Assembly (NCBI RefSeq): GCF_030010625.1 | Contig: NZ_JASCXN010000032.1 | Location: 1-64,000, forward strand | DNA length: 64,000 nucleotides | Direction: 5' to 3' | Source of the DNA: Streptomyces sp. CC208A | Lineage (GTDB): Bacteria > Actinomycetota > Actinomycetes > Streptomycetales > Streptomycetaceae | In this document: piece by piece, positions 23,841 through 32,747 of the stretch | Numbering within the stretch: position 1 is the stretch's first letter | Layout: each line of letters starts with the position of its first letter | Position numbers and translations under genes: made by a program | Notes under the pieces: generated by a model | Database searches by the model: none | What the model saw: the letters and a program-made list of their open reading frames with translations, nothing else | What the model was told of the DNA's origin: nothing

Positions 23841-24664
23841 CCCCACGGACCACCGGCCGGTCGATCCTCCTCACCTCCGGCCTCGCGATCGCCCTCGCCG
23901 CCGTCGCCGTCCCCTTCTACTGGCTCGCGATCGGCGCCACCCACAGCTCCCAGGAGCTGTTCACCAGCCCGCCGCCGCTGCTGCCCGGCGGCCACCTCGC
24001 CGAGAACATCGAAACCCTCCAGGAGACCGCCCACTTCGGCCGGGTCGTCCTCAACTCCCTCGGCATCGCCACCGTCTACACCCTGCTCGCCGGCGCCGTC
24101 TGCACCCTCGCCGGATACGGCTTCGCCACCTACCGCTTCCGCGGCCGCGAAGCCCTCTTCGGCCTGCTCATGCTCGGCCTCGTCGTCCCCGCCCAGATCA
24201 CCCTCGTCCCCCTCTTCCGGATGATGGCCGAACTCCACTGGCTCGGCACCTACCAGGCCGTCATCGCCCCCAACCTCGCCCTCCCCTTCGGGATCTTCCT
24301 CATGCGCCAGTCCATGGCCGCCCTCCCGCAGGAGCTCCTCGACTCCGGCCGCATGGACGGCTGCGGCGAGCTGCGGCTCTTCTGGCGGGTCGCGCTGCCG
24401 CCCATGCGGCCCGCCCTCGCCGCCCTCGCGATCTTCCTCTTCCTCTACCAGTGGAACGACTTCGTCTGGCCGCTCGTCGTGCTCCGCGACGACCTCACCT
24501 TCACCATCCCCGTCGCCCTCGCCTCCCTCCAGGGACTCGACGAGACCGACTACGGCGCCATCCTCGCCGGCACCTCGATCGCCGCCGTCCCGATGGCGGT
24601 CGTCTTCCTGCTCCTCCAGCGCCACTTCGTCTCCGGCCTCCTCGCCGGCGCGGTGAAGGAATGA
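23837..24664 (+). CDS. Sugar ABC transporter permease (MalG-type)
   Basis: 275 aa with six predicted helices. The EAA loop is LDSGRMDGCGELRLFWRVAL followed by PPMRPAL, and the typical C-terminal QWNDFVWPLVVL is present. Starts at GTG 23837, overlapping the previous stop by GTGA, and ends in an ATGA overlap with the glycosidase gene. Confidence 0.93.
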   Translation: MTPRTTGRSILLTSGLAIALAAVAVPFYWLAIGATHSSQELFTSPPPLLPGGHLAENIETLQETAHFGRVVLNSLGIATVYTLLAGAVCTLAGYGFATYRFRGREALFGLLMLGLVVPAQITLVPLFRMMAELHWLGTYQAVIAPNLALPFGIFLMRQSMAALPQELLDSGRMDGCGELRLFWRVALPPMRPALAALAIFLFLYQWNDFVWPLVVLRDDLTFTIPVALASLQGLDETDYGAILAGTSIAAVPMAVVFLLLQRHFVSGLLAGAVKE

Positions 24665-26454
24665 CCATGGACCCCCGTACACGCCAAGCCACCGAACCCC
24701 TCACCACGGCCCACGAGACCCCCGCCCCCGCCGAACCCCTCATCGACCGCGTCTCGATCGCCCTCCACGCCCCCGGCACCGACCCCACCTGGACCCTCAC
24801 CCCGCTCCCCGGCCCCGCCGGCCTGCGCGCCCTCGACGTGCACGCCCCCGGCGCCCCCGTCGAGATCCGGCTCTCCGTCCCCCTCGGCGACGCCGCCGGC
24901 TACTGGCACCCCCAGGCCGGCTGGCACCGCACCCTCGTCCCCGACTGGGCCGGCCGCACCACCACCTGCCTCGTCGACGGCCCCGCCGCCGGCAGCCTCT
25001 ACGAGCACTCCGGCGCCACCGTCCTCACCTGGGCCGCCGCCGACCCCGTCACCGAGGCCACCGTCCGCCACGGCGTCTCCGAGGAGCACGACACCCACGT
25101 CGTCCACCTCCGGCTCCCCGCCGCCGACCGGCCGCACCGGCTGCTCCTCGCCCCCCGGGCCCCGTCCGTCGCCGCCGCGCTGCGCCCGCTGCGTACCCAC
25201 CTCGCCGCCGCGCACCCGCCCATGCCCGTCCCCGACGCGGCCCGCGTCCCCGTCTACTCCACCTGGTACGCCTTCAACCAGGACGTCACCGCCGAGGCCG
25301 TCGAGACCCAGGCCGCCCTCGCCGCAGGACTCGGCTGCGGGGCGCTCATCCTCGACGACGGCTGGCAGAAGTACGGCTCCGGGCGCGGCTACGCCGGTCT
25401 CGGCGACTGGGAACCCGACCCGGCGAAGTTCCCCGACCTCACCGCCCACGTGGCCCGGGTCCGGGCCCACGGCCTGCGCTACCTGCTGTGGGTCGCGCCG
25501 CTCCTCCTCGGCCCCGGCGCCGACCGCCACGCCGACTGGGCCGCCGCCGCCCCCCGCCCCGCCTCGGCACCCGGCGCCCACGTCCTCGACCCGCGGCTCC
25601 CCGAGGTCCGCCGGCACGTCACCGACCTGTGCGTCTCCCTCGTCACCCGGCACGGCCTCGACGGCCTCAAACTCGACTTCCTCGACGAGGCCGCCGTCTA
25701 CGCGGGCGACGGCCACGGCGACGTCGGCCACGCCATGACCACCCTCCTCGACGGCCTGCGCCGCGCCCTGGAAGCCGTACGCCCGGACGTGCTGATCGAA
25801 CTGCGCCAGCCGTACACCGGACCCGGCATGGCCCCGTACGGGAACATGCTGCGCTCCTTCGACTGCCCGGCCGACGCCACCGCCAACCGGGTCCGCACCC
25901 TCGACACCGGCCTCCTCGCCGTCGGCGGCGCCGTCCACTCCGACATGCTCATGTGGTCCGCCGACGCCGGCGAGGAGGCCGTCGCCCGCCAGCTGATCGG
26001 CGCCCTCCACTCCGTACCGCAGATCTCCGTCCGCCTCGACGCCGTGCCCGCCGCGCACCGGGAGACCGTACGGTTCTGGCTCGGCTGGTGGCGGGAGCAC
26101 CGGGAACTGCTCCTCGACGGGGAGACCGAGCCCGGCCGCCCCGACGCCCTCTACCCGCTGGTCACCGCCGTCCGCGGCGAGGAGTGCCTGATCAGCGTGC
26201 ACGGCGACCTCGTCGTCCCGCTCGACACCACCGCCCACCGGACCTTCCACCTGGTCAACGGCTCCGCCCGGGACCGTCTCCTCGTCGAGGCCACCGGCGG
26301 CGGGGGGCCCGTCACCGCCCGGGTCCACGGACCCGGCGGCCGTATGATGAATAACCCCCTGACGTCGCTGCCGCTGCTGCCGGAGGGTCCACGGCCGCTG
26401 GCCGTCCCGCGCGGCGGCCTGGTGTCGCTCACACTCACGGAAGGACAGCGATGA
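24661..26454 (+). CDS. GH36/GH27-clan glycoside hydrolase (alpha-galactosidase-like)
   Basis: 597 aa, no signal peptide, so it acts on imported sugar. An N-terminal beta-sandwich (to ~190) precedes a TIM barrel with the clan D signature: YSTWYAFNQDVTAEAV, ALILDDGWQKYGSGRG, and the proposed nucleophile Asp in DGLKLDFLDEAAVY. The acid/base Asp is probably in the MWSADAGEEA region. The specificity could be alpha-galactoside or another alpha-linked sugar. The start ATG 24661 overlaps the permease stop; ATG 24667 is an alternative. Confidence 0.82.
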   Translation: MTMDPRTRQATEPLTTAHETPAPAEPLIDRVSIALHAPGTDPTWTLTPLPGPAGLRALDVHAPGAPVEIRLSVPLGDAAGYWHPQAGWHRTLVPDWAGRTTTCLVDGPAAGSLYEHSGATVLTWAAADPVTEATVRHGVSEEHDTHVVHLRLPAADRPHRLLLAPRAPSVAAALRPLRTHLAAAHPPMPVPDAARVPVYSTWYAFNQDVTAEAVETQAALAAGLGCGALILDDGWQKYGSGRGYAGLGDWEPDPAKFPDLTAHVARVRAHGLRYLLWVAPLLLGPGADRHADWAAAAPRPASAPGAHVLDPRLPEVRRHVTDLCVSLVTRHGLDGLKLDFLDEAAVYAGDGHGDVGHAMTTLLDGLRRALEAVRPDVLIELRQPYTGPGMAPYGNMLRSFDCPADATANRVRTLDTGLLAVGGAVHSDMLMWSADAGEEAVARQLIGALHSVPQISVRLDAVPAAHRETVRFWLGWWREHRELLLDGETEPGRPDALYPLVTAVRGEECLISVHGDLVVPLDTTAHRTFHLVNGSARDRLLVEATGGGGPVTARVHGPGGRMMNNPLTSLPLLPEGPRPLAVPRGGLVSLTLTEGQR

Positions 26455-27449
26455 AGGTCGGCATCACCGACCTCGCCGCCCACGCACAGGTCAGCGAGGC
26501 CACCGTCAGCCGGGTGATCAACCGGCGCCAGGGGGTGTCCCGCAAGACCCGCGAGGCCGTCGAGCGGGCCATGGCCGAGCTGGGGTACGAGCGCCCCACC
26601 CAGGGCCAACTCGTCGCCGTGGTCACCGAGTTCGTCTCCAACCCGTTCTTCGCCGACGTCGCCGAACGGATCGAGTCGGCGCTCGCCCCGCACGGCCTGA
26701 AGACCGTCCTCTGCCCGGTCTTCCCCGGCGGCGTGCAGGAGCTGGACTACCTCACCGCCCTCGTCGACAAGGGCGTCGCCGCCGTCGTCTTCCTCTCCGC
26801 CTCCAACACGGTCGAGGGCGCCGACACCGAGAGCTACGAGCTGCTGCGCCAGCGCCGGGTGCCGTACGTCGGGATCAACGGCGAGTTCGCCGACGGGGTG
26901 CCCGTGCCCGTCTACTCCACCGACGACGCCCTCGCCGCCGAACTGGCCGTCGACCACCTCCACCGCCTCGGCCACCGCCGCATCGGCATGGCCTCGGGGC
27001 CGGCCGGCAACCGGCCCGCCGACCGGCGGGTCCGCGGCTTCGTCGACGCCATGACCCGGCGCGGCTCCACCGACGCGGAATGCTGGGTGGTCCGCCAGTC
27101 CTACACCGTCGAGGGCGGCCAGGCCGCCGCCTCCGCCCTCGCGGGCCAGGGCGCCACCGCGATCGTCGCCGCCAGCGACTACATGGCCCTCGGCGCCGTC
27201 CGGGGCCTGCGCAGGCTCGGCCTGTCGGTCCCCGAGGACGTCTCCGTCGTCGGCTACGACGGCACCTCGGTCACCGAGTTCACCGACCCGGCCCTCACCA
27301 CCGTCCGCCAGCCCGCCGACCGGCTCGCCCTGGAGGTCGGCCGCTCGGTCCTCGCCCTCGTCAGCAACAGGGACGTGCCCACCGGCGAACTCCTCTTCGA
27401 CCCGGAGCTGGTCATCCGGGCGTCGACGGGACCGGCGAAGGAACGCTAG
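26451..27449 (+). CDS. LacI family transcriptional regulator of the sugar operon
   Basis: 332 aa. N-terminal helix-turn-helix and hinge (MKVGITDLAAHAQVSEATVS, then RVINRRQGVSRKTREAVERA) are followed by a periplasmic-binding-fold sensor domain (VVTEFVSNPFFADVAERIES; RRIGMASGP; VPEDVSVVGYDGT). Last gene of the five-gene transcript (ATGA overlap), so it is probably autoregulated from the 21.4-21.5 kb region. Its TAG stop shares the palindrome CTAG with the stop of the convergent D-aminoacylase gene. Confidence 0.93.
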   Translation: MKVGITDLAAHAQVSEATVSRVINRRQGVSRKTREAVERAMAELGYERPTQGQLVAVVTEFVSNPFFADVAERIESALAPHGLKTVLCPVFPGGVQELDYLTALVDKGVAAVVFLSASNTVEGADTESYELLRQRRVPYVGINGEFADGVPVPVYSTDDALAAELAVDHLHRLGHRRIGMASGPAGNRPADRRVRGFVDAMTRRGSTDAECWVVRQSYTVEGGQAAASALAGQGATAIVAASDYMALGAVRGLRRLGLSVPEDVSVVGYDGTSVTEFTDPALTTVRQPADRLALEVGRSVLALVSNRDVPTGELLFDPELVIRASTGPAKER

Positions 27450-29053
27450 ACCGGGGTGCGGCGCACCGCGCGGCCCGCCAGGACGTCCGTGCGCCGCCCG
27501 CCCTCGATCGCGAAGCGGCCGTTCACAAGGACGTGCGGGATGCCGACGGGAAGGGTGCGCGGGGAGTCGTACGTGGCTCCCGCCGCGACCGCCGCCGGAT
27601 CGAAGAGCACCAGGTCCGCCACGTACCCCTCCCTCACCAGGCCCCGGTCGGGCAGCCGCAGGCGGGCCGCCGGGCGCGAGGTCAGACGGGCCACGCACTC
27701 CTCCAGGGAGAGCACGCCCTCCTCGCGCACGTACCGGCCCAGGTACTCGGGGAAGGTGCCGTAGGCGCGCGGGTGCGGTTTGGCGCCCTGGAGGATGCCG
27801 TCGGAGCCGCCGGTGTGCGCCCGGTGCCGCATGATCGCCCGGACGTTCTCCTCGTGGCCCACGTGCTGGAGGACCGTCGTCCCCAGGCGGTCGGCCAGGA
27901 GGAGCGCGCGGGCCTCCTCCCAGCCGGTGAGGCGGCGGCCCACCCGGTCGGCGAGCACGGGGTCTGTGACGCCCGAGACCTCCACCGTCGACCAGTCGAC
28001 CGGCACCCCGTGGCAGCCGTCCGAGCCCGTCACCTCCAGGTCGTGCCGGATCCGCTCCGCCGCCGCCCCGTCCGCGAGCCGCCCGAGGACCGCCTCCGGG
28101 CCGCCCTCCTGCGCCCACGACGGAAGCAGGGCGAGGAGCGTGGTGCAGCCGGCGGTGTACGGGTACGTGTCGAGGCTGAGGTCGCAGCCCTCGTCGAGGG
28201 CCCGGTCGAGGAGCGCCAGGAGCTCCGGCGCCCGGCCCTCGTTCTCGCCGAAGTTCAGGGTGGCGTGGGCGAGATGGAGCGCGCAGCCCGCCTCCCGGGC
28301 GAGCGCGATCGTCTCCTCGTACGCGCGCAGGGCGCCCGCCCCGTAACTGCGGTGGTGCGGGCAGTAGTAGCCGCCGTACTCCGCCACCACCCGGCACAGT
28401 TCGGTCAGTTCGACGTCGGGGGCGTACATGCCGGGCGTGTAGGTGAGGCCGGAGGACAGGCCGACCGCGCCCTGCTCCAGGCCCTCGGCGACGAGCCGGC
28501 GCATCCGGTCGAGCTCGGCCGGGGTCGCCGGGCGGTTCTCCCAGCCCATCGCGTACATCCGGACCGTGCCCTGCGGGACCAGGTAGGCGGCGTTCACCGC
28601 GATGCCCTCGCCGCCGTGCGCGGTGTCGAGCCGGTCCAGGTACTCGCCGACCGTCCGCCAGTCCAGGTCCAGGGCCGTGTCGTCGGGGCCACCCCCGTTC
28701 CAGCCGGCGACCGCCCGCCGGACCTCCTCCCGGGTGCGGTCGTCGACCGGCGCGTACGACAGGCCGTCCTGGCCCAGGACTTCGAGGGTCACGCCCTGTG
28801 CGACCTTCGCGCTGTGATCCGGGTCGCGGAGCAGTGCGAGGTCGCTGTGGGCGTGCATGTCGACGAAGCCGGGGGAGAGGACCAGGCCCTCCGCGTCGAC
28901 GACCCGGCCGGCCGTCGGCCGCCGGCAGCCCGCCGCCGCGGCCTCCCGCACGACCGAGACGATCCGGCCCCCGTCCACGGCCACGTCGGCCCGGTAGGAG
29001 GGGGCGCCGGAACCGTCGACGACCTCGGCGTCACGGAAGACGAGATCCCACAC
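27446..29053 (-). CDS. D-aminoacylase (N-acyl-D-amino-acid deacylase)
   Basis: 535 aa amidohydrolase that frees D-amino acids from N-acyl-D-amino acids. Metal-site motifs are FVDMHAHSDLALL (HxH near residues 66-70), the HHRSYG and HLAHATLNFGENEG regions, and the C-terminal HVGHEENVRAIMRHRAHTGG followed by SDG, which supplies the catalytic Asp. YTPGMYAPDVELTELC and GAKPHPRAYGTFPEYLGRYV are family hallmarks. The neighbouring deaminase 9 nt upstream would act on its product, which makes the pathway coherent. Confidence 0.9.
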   Translation of the reverse strand: MWDLVFRDAEVVDGSGAPSYRADVAVDGGRIVSVVREAAAAGCRRPTAGRVVDAEGLVLSPGFVDMHAHSDLALLRDPDHSAKVAQGVTLEVLGQDGLSYAPVDDRTREEVRRAVAGWNGGGPDDTALDLDWRTVGEYLDRLDTAHGGEGIAVNAAYLVPQGTVRMYAMGWENRPATPAELDRMRRLVAEGLEQGAVGLSSGLTYTPGMYAPDVELTELCRVVAEYGGYYCPHHRSYGAGALRAYEETIALAREAGCALHLAHATLNFGENEGRAPELLALLDRALDEGCDLSLDTYPYTAGCTTLLALLPSWAQEGGPEAVLGRLADGAAAERIRHDLEVTGSDGCHGVPVDWSTVEVSGVTDPVLADRVGRRLTGWEEARALLLADRLGTTVLQHVGHEENVRAIMRHRAHTGGSDGILQGAKPHPRAYGTFPEYLGRYVREEGVLSLEECVARLTSRPAARLRLPDRGLVREGYVADLVLFDPAAVAAGATYDSPRTLPVGIPHVLVNGRFAIEGGRRTDVLAGRAVRRTPV

Positions 29054-29062
29054 CCCGGGCCC

Positions 29063-30331
29063 CTAGAAGAACGTGCGGACGTAGTCGACGACCGTGCCGT
29101 CCGCCTCGACCAGCGGGATCAGCTGCCACTTGTCGAAGGACGTGCACGGGTGGGACAGCCCCATCCCCACCCAGTCCCCGACCTCCACGTCCGCGCCGTC
29201 CCCCGTGCTCAGCCACGCGTGCTGGTCGGACAGGGCGGTCACCGTGATCCCGTTGGCCGGGCGGATCTCGCCGGTCCGGGCGTCGCGCACCACCTGCGCC
29301 TCCGGCAGGTGGAGGTCGTACGCGGCGTCCCGCTTGCCCGCGTTGGTGAACGCCTGCCCGGCGGACGGGCGCGAGACCACCTGCGACCAGAGCCGGAACG
29401 CGGGCTGGAGGGCGCCCTCCTCGGGGACGCGGTTGAAGGGGGTCTTCTCCCGGTACTGGCCGTCGTCGTGCGAGACGTACGCGCCCGAGCGCAGCAACTT
29501 CAGGACGGGCAGGGAGAGTTCGGGGATCTCCGCGAAGACGTCGGCGACCGCGTCGAACCAGGCGCTGCCGCCCGCGCTCACCACGATCTCACCGACGGAC
29601 GGGGCGAAGCGGCCGTCCTTGTCGAAGGCGGCGGCGAGACCGGTGAGCCGGCGCAGCCAGGCCCGTACCGACTCCCCGTCCGCGCCCGGCACTTCGGCCT
29701 CGTAACCGGAGACGCCGACCAGACGGAGGGTGGTGGTCGCGGCGACCGCGTCGGCGACCGCCGCGCACTCCGCCTCCGTACGGGCGCCGGTACGGGCCCC
29801 CTCGCCGGCGCCCAGCTCCACCACCACGTCCAGCGGACGCCGGGCCCCGGCAGCGCGCAGCGCCTCGTCCATCAGCTCGACCCCGCGCACCGAGTCGACG
29901 TAGCAGACGAGTCGGAACTCCGGGTGCGCGTCGAGCTCGGCGGAGAGCCAGCGCAGCGCCACCGGGTCGACGACCTGGTTGGCGAGGAAGATCCGGTCGA
30001 TGCCGTGGGCCCGGTAGACCCGCACCTGGTGGGGGACGGCGGCCGTGATGCCCCAGGCGCCGTGCGCGAGCTGGCGGTGGAAGAGGACCGGCGCCATCGA
30101 GGTCTTGCCGTGCGGCGCGAAGGCGAGGCCGTGCCGCTCGGCGTACTCCTCCAGGGCGCGCAGGTTGTGCTCCACGGACTCGGCGGAGAGCGCGAGGACC
30201 GGGGTGGTGAAGCCGCCGGTGAAGAGGGAACGGCGCTGGGCGGCCAGCTCGCCGACGGTCAGGCCCTCCGCGTCCGGCGGCAGGCCCTTGAAGCGGTGGT
30301 CGACGCGCTCGTTCGCCAGCTCGTCCGGCAT
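29063..30331 (-). CDS. Type III-fold PLP D-amino-acid deaminase / D-threonine-aldolase family
   Basis: 422 aa. The alanine-racemase-like barrel carries the PLP lysine at Lys76 (FAPHGKTSMAPVLF). The C-terminal metal block SHPCTSFDKW matches D-serine dehydratase and D-threonine aldolase relatives. Deamination of D-amino acids through an enamine/imine would explain the RidA gene in this locus. A strong AAGGAGG lies before the ATG at 30331. First gene of a two-gene minus-strand operon with D-aminoacylase, divergent from kinase-IclR-RidA. Confidence 0.85.
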   Translation of the reverse strand: MPDELANERVDHRFKGLPPDAEGLTVGELAAQRRSLFTGGFTTPVLALSAESVEHNLRALEEYAERHGLAFAPHGKTSMAPVLFHRQLAHGAWGITAAVPHQVRVYRAHGIDRIFLANQVVDPVALRWLSAELDAHPEFRLVCYVDSVRGVELMDEALRAAGARRPLDVVVELGAGEGARTGARTEAECAAVADAVAATTTLRLVGVSGYEAEVPGADGESVRAWLRRLTGLAAAFDKDGRFAPSVGEIVVSAGGSAWFDAVADVFAEIPELSLPVLKLLRSGAYVSHDDGQYREKTPFNRVPEEGALQPAFRLWSQVVSRPSAGQAFTNAGKRDAAYDLHLPEAQVVRDARTGEIRPANGITVTALSDQHAWLSTGDGADVEVGDWVGMGLSHPCTSFDKWQLIPLVEADGTVVDYVRTFF

Positions 30332-30344
30332 GGACCCTCCTTGT

Positions 30345-30416
30345 GGGAGTGTTGCAGGGGGAGTGTTGCATCATCTGCAACGTTCATTGCGTATGTCGCT
30401 CGTCGCTGTCTAACAT
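30345..30416. promoter_or_regulatory. Divergent promoter with repeated GTTGCA operator (IclR candidate)
   Basis: GGGAGTGTTGCA occurs twice in direct orientation (30345-30356 and 30359-30370). The second copy begins a perfect palindrome, GTTGCA-TCATC-TGCAAC (30365-30381). A plus-strand promoter, TTGCGT (30387-30392)-N18-TAACAT (30411-30416), follows for the kinase. The position between the two arms of the locus fits control of both by the local IclR protein. Confidence 0.6.
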
Positions 30417-30472
30417 CCGGGCCGAGGCCGGGTCAATGGACCGGCCGCGCCCGAGGAGCCGGAGGAGCGACC

Positions 30473-31519
30473 GTGGCCGAACCGCCTGCCGAGGCCGCCC
30501 CCGAGGTCGTCTGCGTGGGGGAGTCCCTGGTCACCTTCCTGCCCTCCGTACCCGGCCGCCTCGCCGACGTCCCCGCCTTCACCCGCGCCATCGGCGGCGC
30601 CGAGTCCAACGTCGCCTGCACCCTCGCCGCCGCCGGGCACCGCGCCCGCTGGGTCGGCCGGGTCGGCGCCGACGGCTTCGGCGACCACCTGCTCGCCGCC
30701 CTCGCAGCGTACGGAGTCGACACCGGCGCCGTCCGCCGCGACCCGCACCGGCCCACCGGCGTCTACTTCCGCACCGACGCCGACCGGGCCACCGACGCCC
30801 ACGAGGCCGTCTACTACCGGACCGGCTCCGCCGCCTCCGCGATGTCCCCGGCGACCGTCCCGTACGAGACCGTCGCCGACGGCCGGATCCTCCACCTCAC
30901 CGGCATCACCGCCGCGCTCTCCGCCGACTGCCGGGCGCTGCTGTACGAGCTGACCGCGCCCCGGCCGGGGCGGCCCCTGGTCTCCTTCGACGTCAACCAC
31001 CGGCCCGGGCTGTGGCGGGACGGGCGTGCGGCCGAGGTGCTCCTCGACCTCGCGAACCGCGCCGACCTCGTCTTCGTCGGCGCCGACGAGGCGAAGGCGC
31101 TGTGGACCACCGGCGACCCGGCCGCGCTCCGCGCGCTCCTGCCCGAGCCGGCCGTCCTGGTGGTGAAGAACGGCGAACGGCCGACGGTCGCTTTCACGCG
31201 CGCGGACGGGGGCGACACCGTCACCGCCGTCCCGGCGCCCCGCGTCGACGTCGTCTCCACCGTCGGCGCCGGCGACGCCTTCGCCGCCGGTTTCCTCTCC
31301 GCCACCCTCCGAGGCCTCGGCATGCGGGCGCGGCTCCGCCACGGCCACCTCATGGCCGCCGCCGCCCTCACCGCCCCCGGCGACCTCGCCGCCCCTCCCC
31401 GGCGCGCCCACGCCGACCGCCTCGCCGCGCTCGACGCCGGCGCCTGGGGGAGACTGCACCTCGGCCCCGGCCGGCCGCCCGCCGGTACGGAGGCCGACGA
31501 GGAGGTACGTACCCGATGA
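30473..31519 (+). CDS. PfkB family carbohydrate kinase (2-keto-3-deoxygluconate kinase-like)
   Basis: 348 aa ribokinase fold: N-terminal VVCVGESLVTFLPS, the GG-containing substrate site AIGGAESNVACTLAAAG, and the C-terminal anion hole with catalytic Asp VVSTVGAGDAFAAGFLS. VYFRTDADRATDAHEAVYYR resembles KDG kinases, but specificity is unproven. GTG 30473 follows GGAGGAG. The stop overlaps the IclR start (ATGA). Why a sugar kinase sits in a D-amino-acid locus is not explained by sequence; D-serine-type deamination yields pyruvate, not a kinase substrate. Confidence 0.88.
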   Translation: MAEPPAEAAPEVVCVGESLVTFLPSVPGRLADVPAFTRAIGGAESNVACTLAAAGHRARWVGRVGADGFGDHLLAALAAYGVDTGAVRRDPHRPTGVYFRTDADRATDAHEAVYYRTGSAASAMSPATVPYETVADGRILHLTGITAALSADCRALLYELTAPRPGRPLVSFDVNHRPGLWRDGRAAEVLLDLANRADLVFVGADEAKALWTTGDPAALRALLPEPAVLVVKNGERPTVAFTRADGGDTVTAVPAPRVDVVSTVGAGDAFAAGFLSATLRGLGMRARLRHGHLMAAAALTAPGDLAAPPRRAHADRLAALDAGAWGRLHLGPGRPPAGTEADEEVRTR

Positions 31520-32301
31520 GCCAGACCGTCGACCGCGCGCTCGGCATCCTGCCGCTGCTCGCGCGGGGCCCGGCCGACCTGGGCCAGGTCGCCGACCACC
31601 TCGGCGTGCACAAGTCGACCGCCCTGCGGCTGCTGCGCACCCTCCACGAGCACGGCCTCGTCCACCGGCAGCAGGACCAGCGCTACCGCCTCGGCGCCCG
31701 CCTCTTCGCCCTCGCCCAGGAGGCCGTGGAGAACCTCGACGTCCGCGAGATCGCCCACCCCCACCTCGCCGCCCTCAACGAGCGCACCGGCCACACCGTC
31801 CACCTCGCCGTGTACGAGGACGGCGAGGTCCTGTACATCGACAAGGTCGAGAGCCGCTACCCGGTCCGCATGTACTCGCGCATCGGCAAGCCCGTCGCGA
31901 TCACCGTCGCCGCCGTCGCCAAGCTGCTCCTCGCCGACCTGCCCGAGCCCGAGCGGCGCGCGCTCGCGGCCCGGCTCGACTACCCCCGCTACACGCCCCG
32001 TTCGACCCCCGACGCCGCCGCCTTCCTCCAGGAGCTGGCGACCGTACGGGAACAGGGCTGGGCCACCGACCTCGGCGGCCACGAGGAGTCCATCAACTGC
32101 GTGGCCGCCCCCGTCCGGGGCCCCGACGGCCGGGTCGTGGCCGCCCTGTCGGTCTCGGCGCCCAACGTCGTCGTCACCGCCGGGGAACTGCTCGCGCTGC
32201 TGCCGCAGGTGCGGCGTACGGCGGAGGCGATCGGCCACGACTACTCCGGCACCACACCACCGGTCCCACCGAAGGAAGCAGAGGCGTCCGCCGATGAGTG
32301 A
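31516..32301 (+). CDS. IclR family transcriptional regulator
   Basis: 261 aa. N-terminal winged helix (MSQTVDRALGILPLLARGPA, then LGQVADHLGVHKSTALRLLR) and the C-terminal effector domain (IAHPHLAALNERTGHTVHLA; LPEPERRALAARLDYPRYTP; AAPVRGPDGRVVAALSVSAP). ATGA overlap with the kinase gene, 8-nt overlap with RidA. Probably binds the repeated GTTGCA sites at 30345-30381 and controls both divergent arms. Confidence 0.92.
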   Translation: MSQTVDRALGILPLLARGPADLGQVADHLGVHKSTALRLLRTLHEHGLVHRQQDQRYRLGARLFALAQEAVENLDVREIAHPHLAALNERTGHTVHLAVYEDGEVLYIDKVESRYPVRMYSRIGKPVAITVAAVAKLLLADLPEPERRALAARLDYPRYTPRSTPDAAAFLQELATVREQGWATDLGGHEESINCVAAPVRGPDGRVVAALSVSAPNVVVTAGELLALLPQVRRTAEAIGHDYSGTTPPVPPKEAEASADE

Positions 32302-32704
32302 GAAGACCGCGATCGTCCCCGCCACCCACACCGCCCCGCCCGCGAGGTTCTCGCACGGCGTGCGGAAGGGGAACATCCTCCAGGTCGCCGGACAGGTCGG
32401 CTTCCTCCCGGCCGTCGAGGGGCAGCCGCCGACGCCGGCCGGGCCGACCCTGCGCGAGCAGACCCTCCAGACGCTCGCCAACGTCAAGGCGGTCCTGGAG
32501 GCGGGCGGGGCGGGCTGGGACGACGTGATGATGATGCGCGTCTACCTCACGGACGTGGACCACTTCGCCGAGATGAACGCGCTCTACGACCGGTACTTCG
32601 AGGAGCAGGACCTCAAGGCCCCGCCCGCCGCCCGCACCACGGTCTACGTCGGCCTGCCGAAGGGTCTCCTCATCGAGATCGACGCCCTCGCGGTTCTCGA
32701 CTGA
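32294..32704 (+). CDS. RidA family enamine/imine deaminase
   Basis: 136 aa, the typical RidA (YjgF/YER057c) size. FSHGVRKGNILQVAGQVGFL, LANVKAVLEAGGAGWDDVMM and RTTVYVGLPKGLLIEIDALA are family blocks. The conserved Arg that binds the substrate carboxylate is in AARTTVYV. RidA hydrolyses reactive enamines released by PLP dehydratases, matching the deaminase at 29063-30331. Starts within the end of IclR. Confidence 0.9.
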   Translation: MSEKTAIVPATHTAPPARFSHGVRKGNILQVAGQVGFLPAVEGQPPTPAGPTLREQTLQTLANVKAVLEAGGAGWDDVMMMRVYLTDVDHFAEMNALYDRYFEEQDLKAPPAARTTVYVGLPKGLLIEIDALAVLD

Positions 32705-32735
32705 ACCCGCTTGTGCCCTTCACAGGTGGGTCGGC

Positions 32736-32741
32736 CATACT
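32736..32741 (+). promoter_or_regulatory. -10 element of a probable leaderless promoter
   Basis: CATACT followed by 6 nt and GTG at 32748. The spacing places the start point on the GTG, and no ribosome site precedes it. Confidence 0.45.
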
Positions 32742-32747
32742 GCCGCC

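Noticed and set aside
27080..31519. A very long open frame (over 4 kb) covering genes on both strands
   Set aside because: High third-position GC removes stop codons in shadow frames. Only the PfkB part from 30473 has family features; the rest is antisense to D-aminoacylase and the deaminase.
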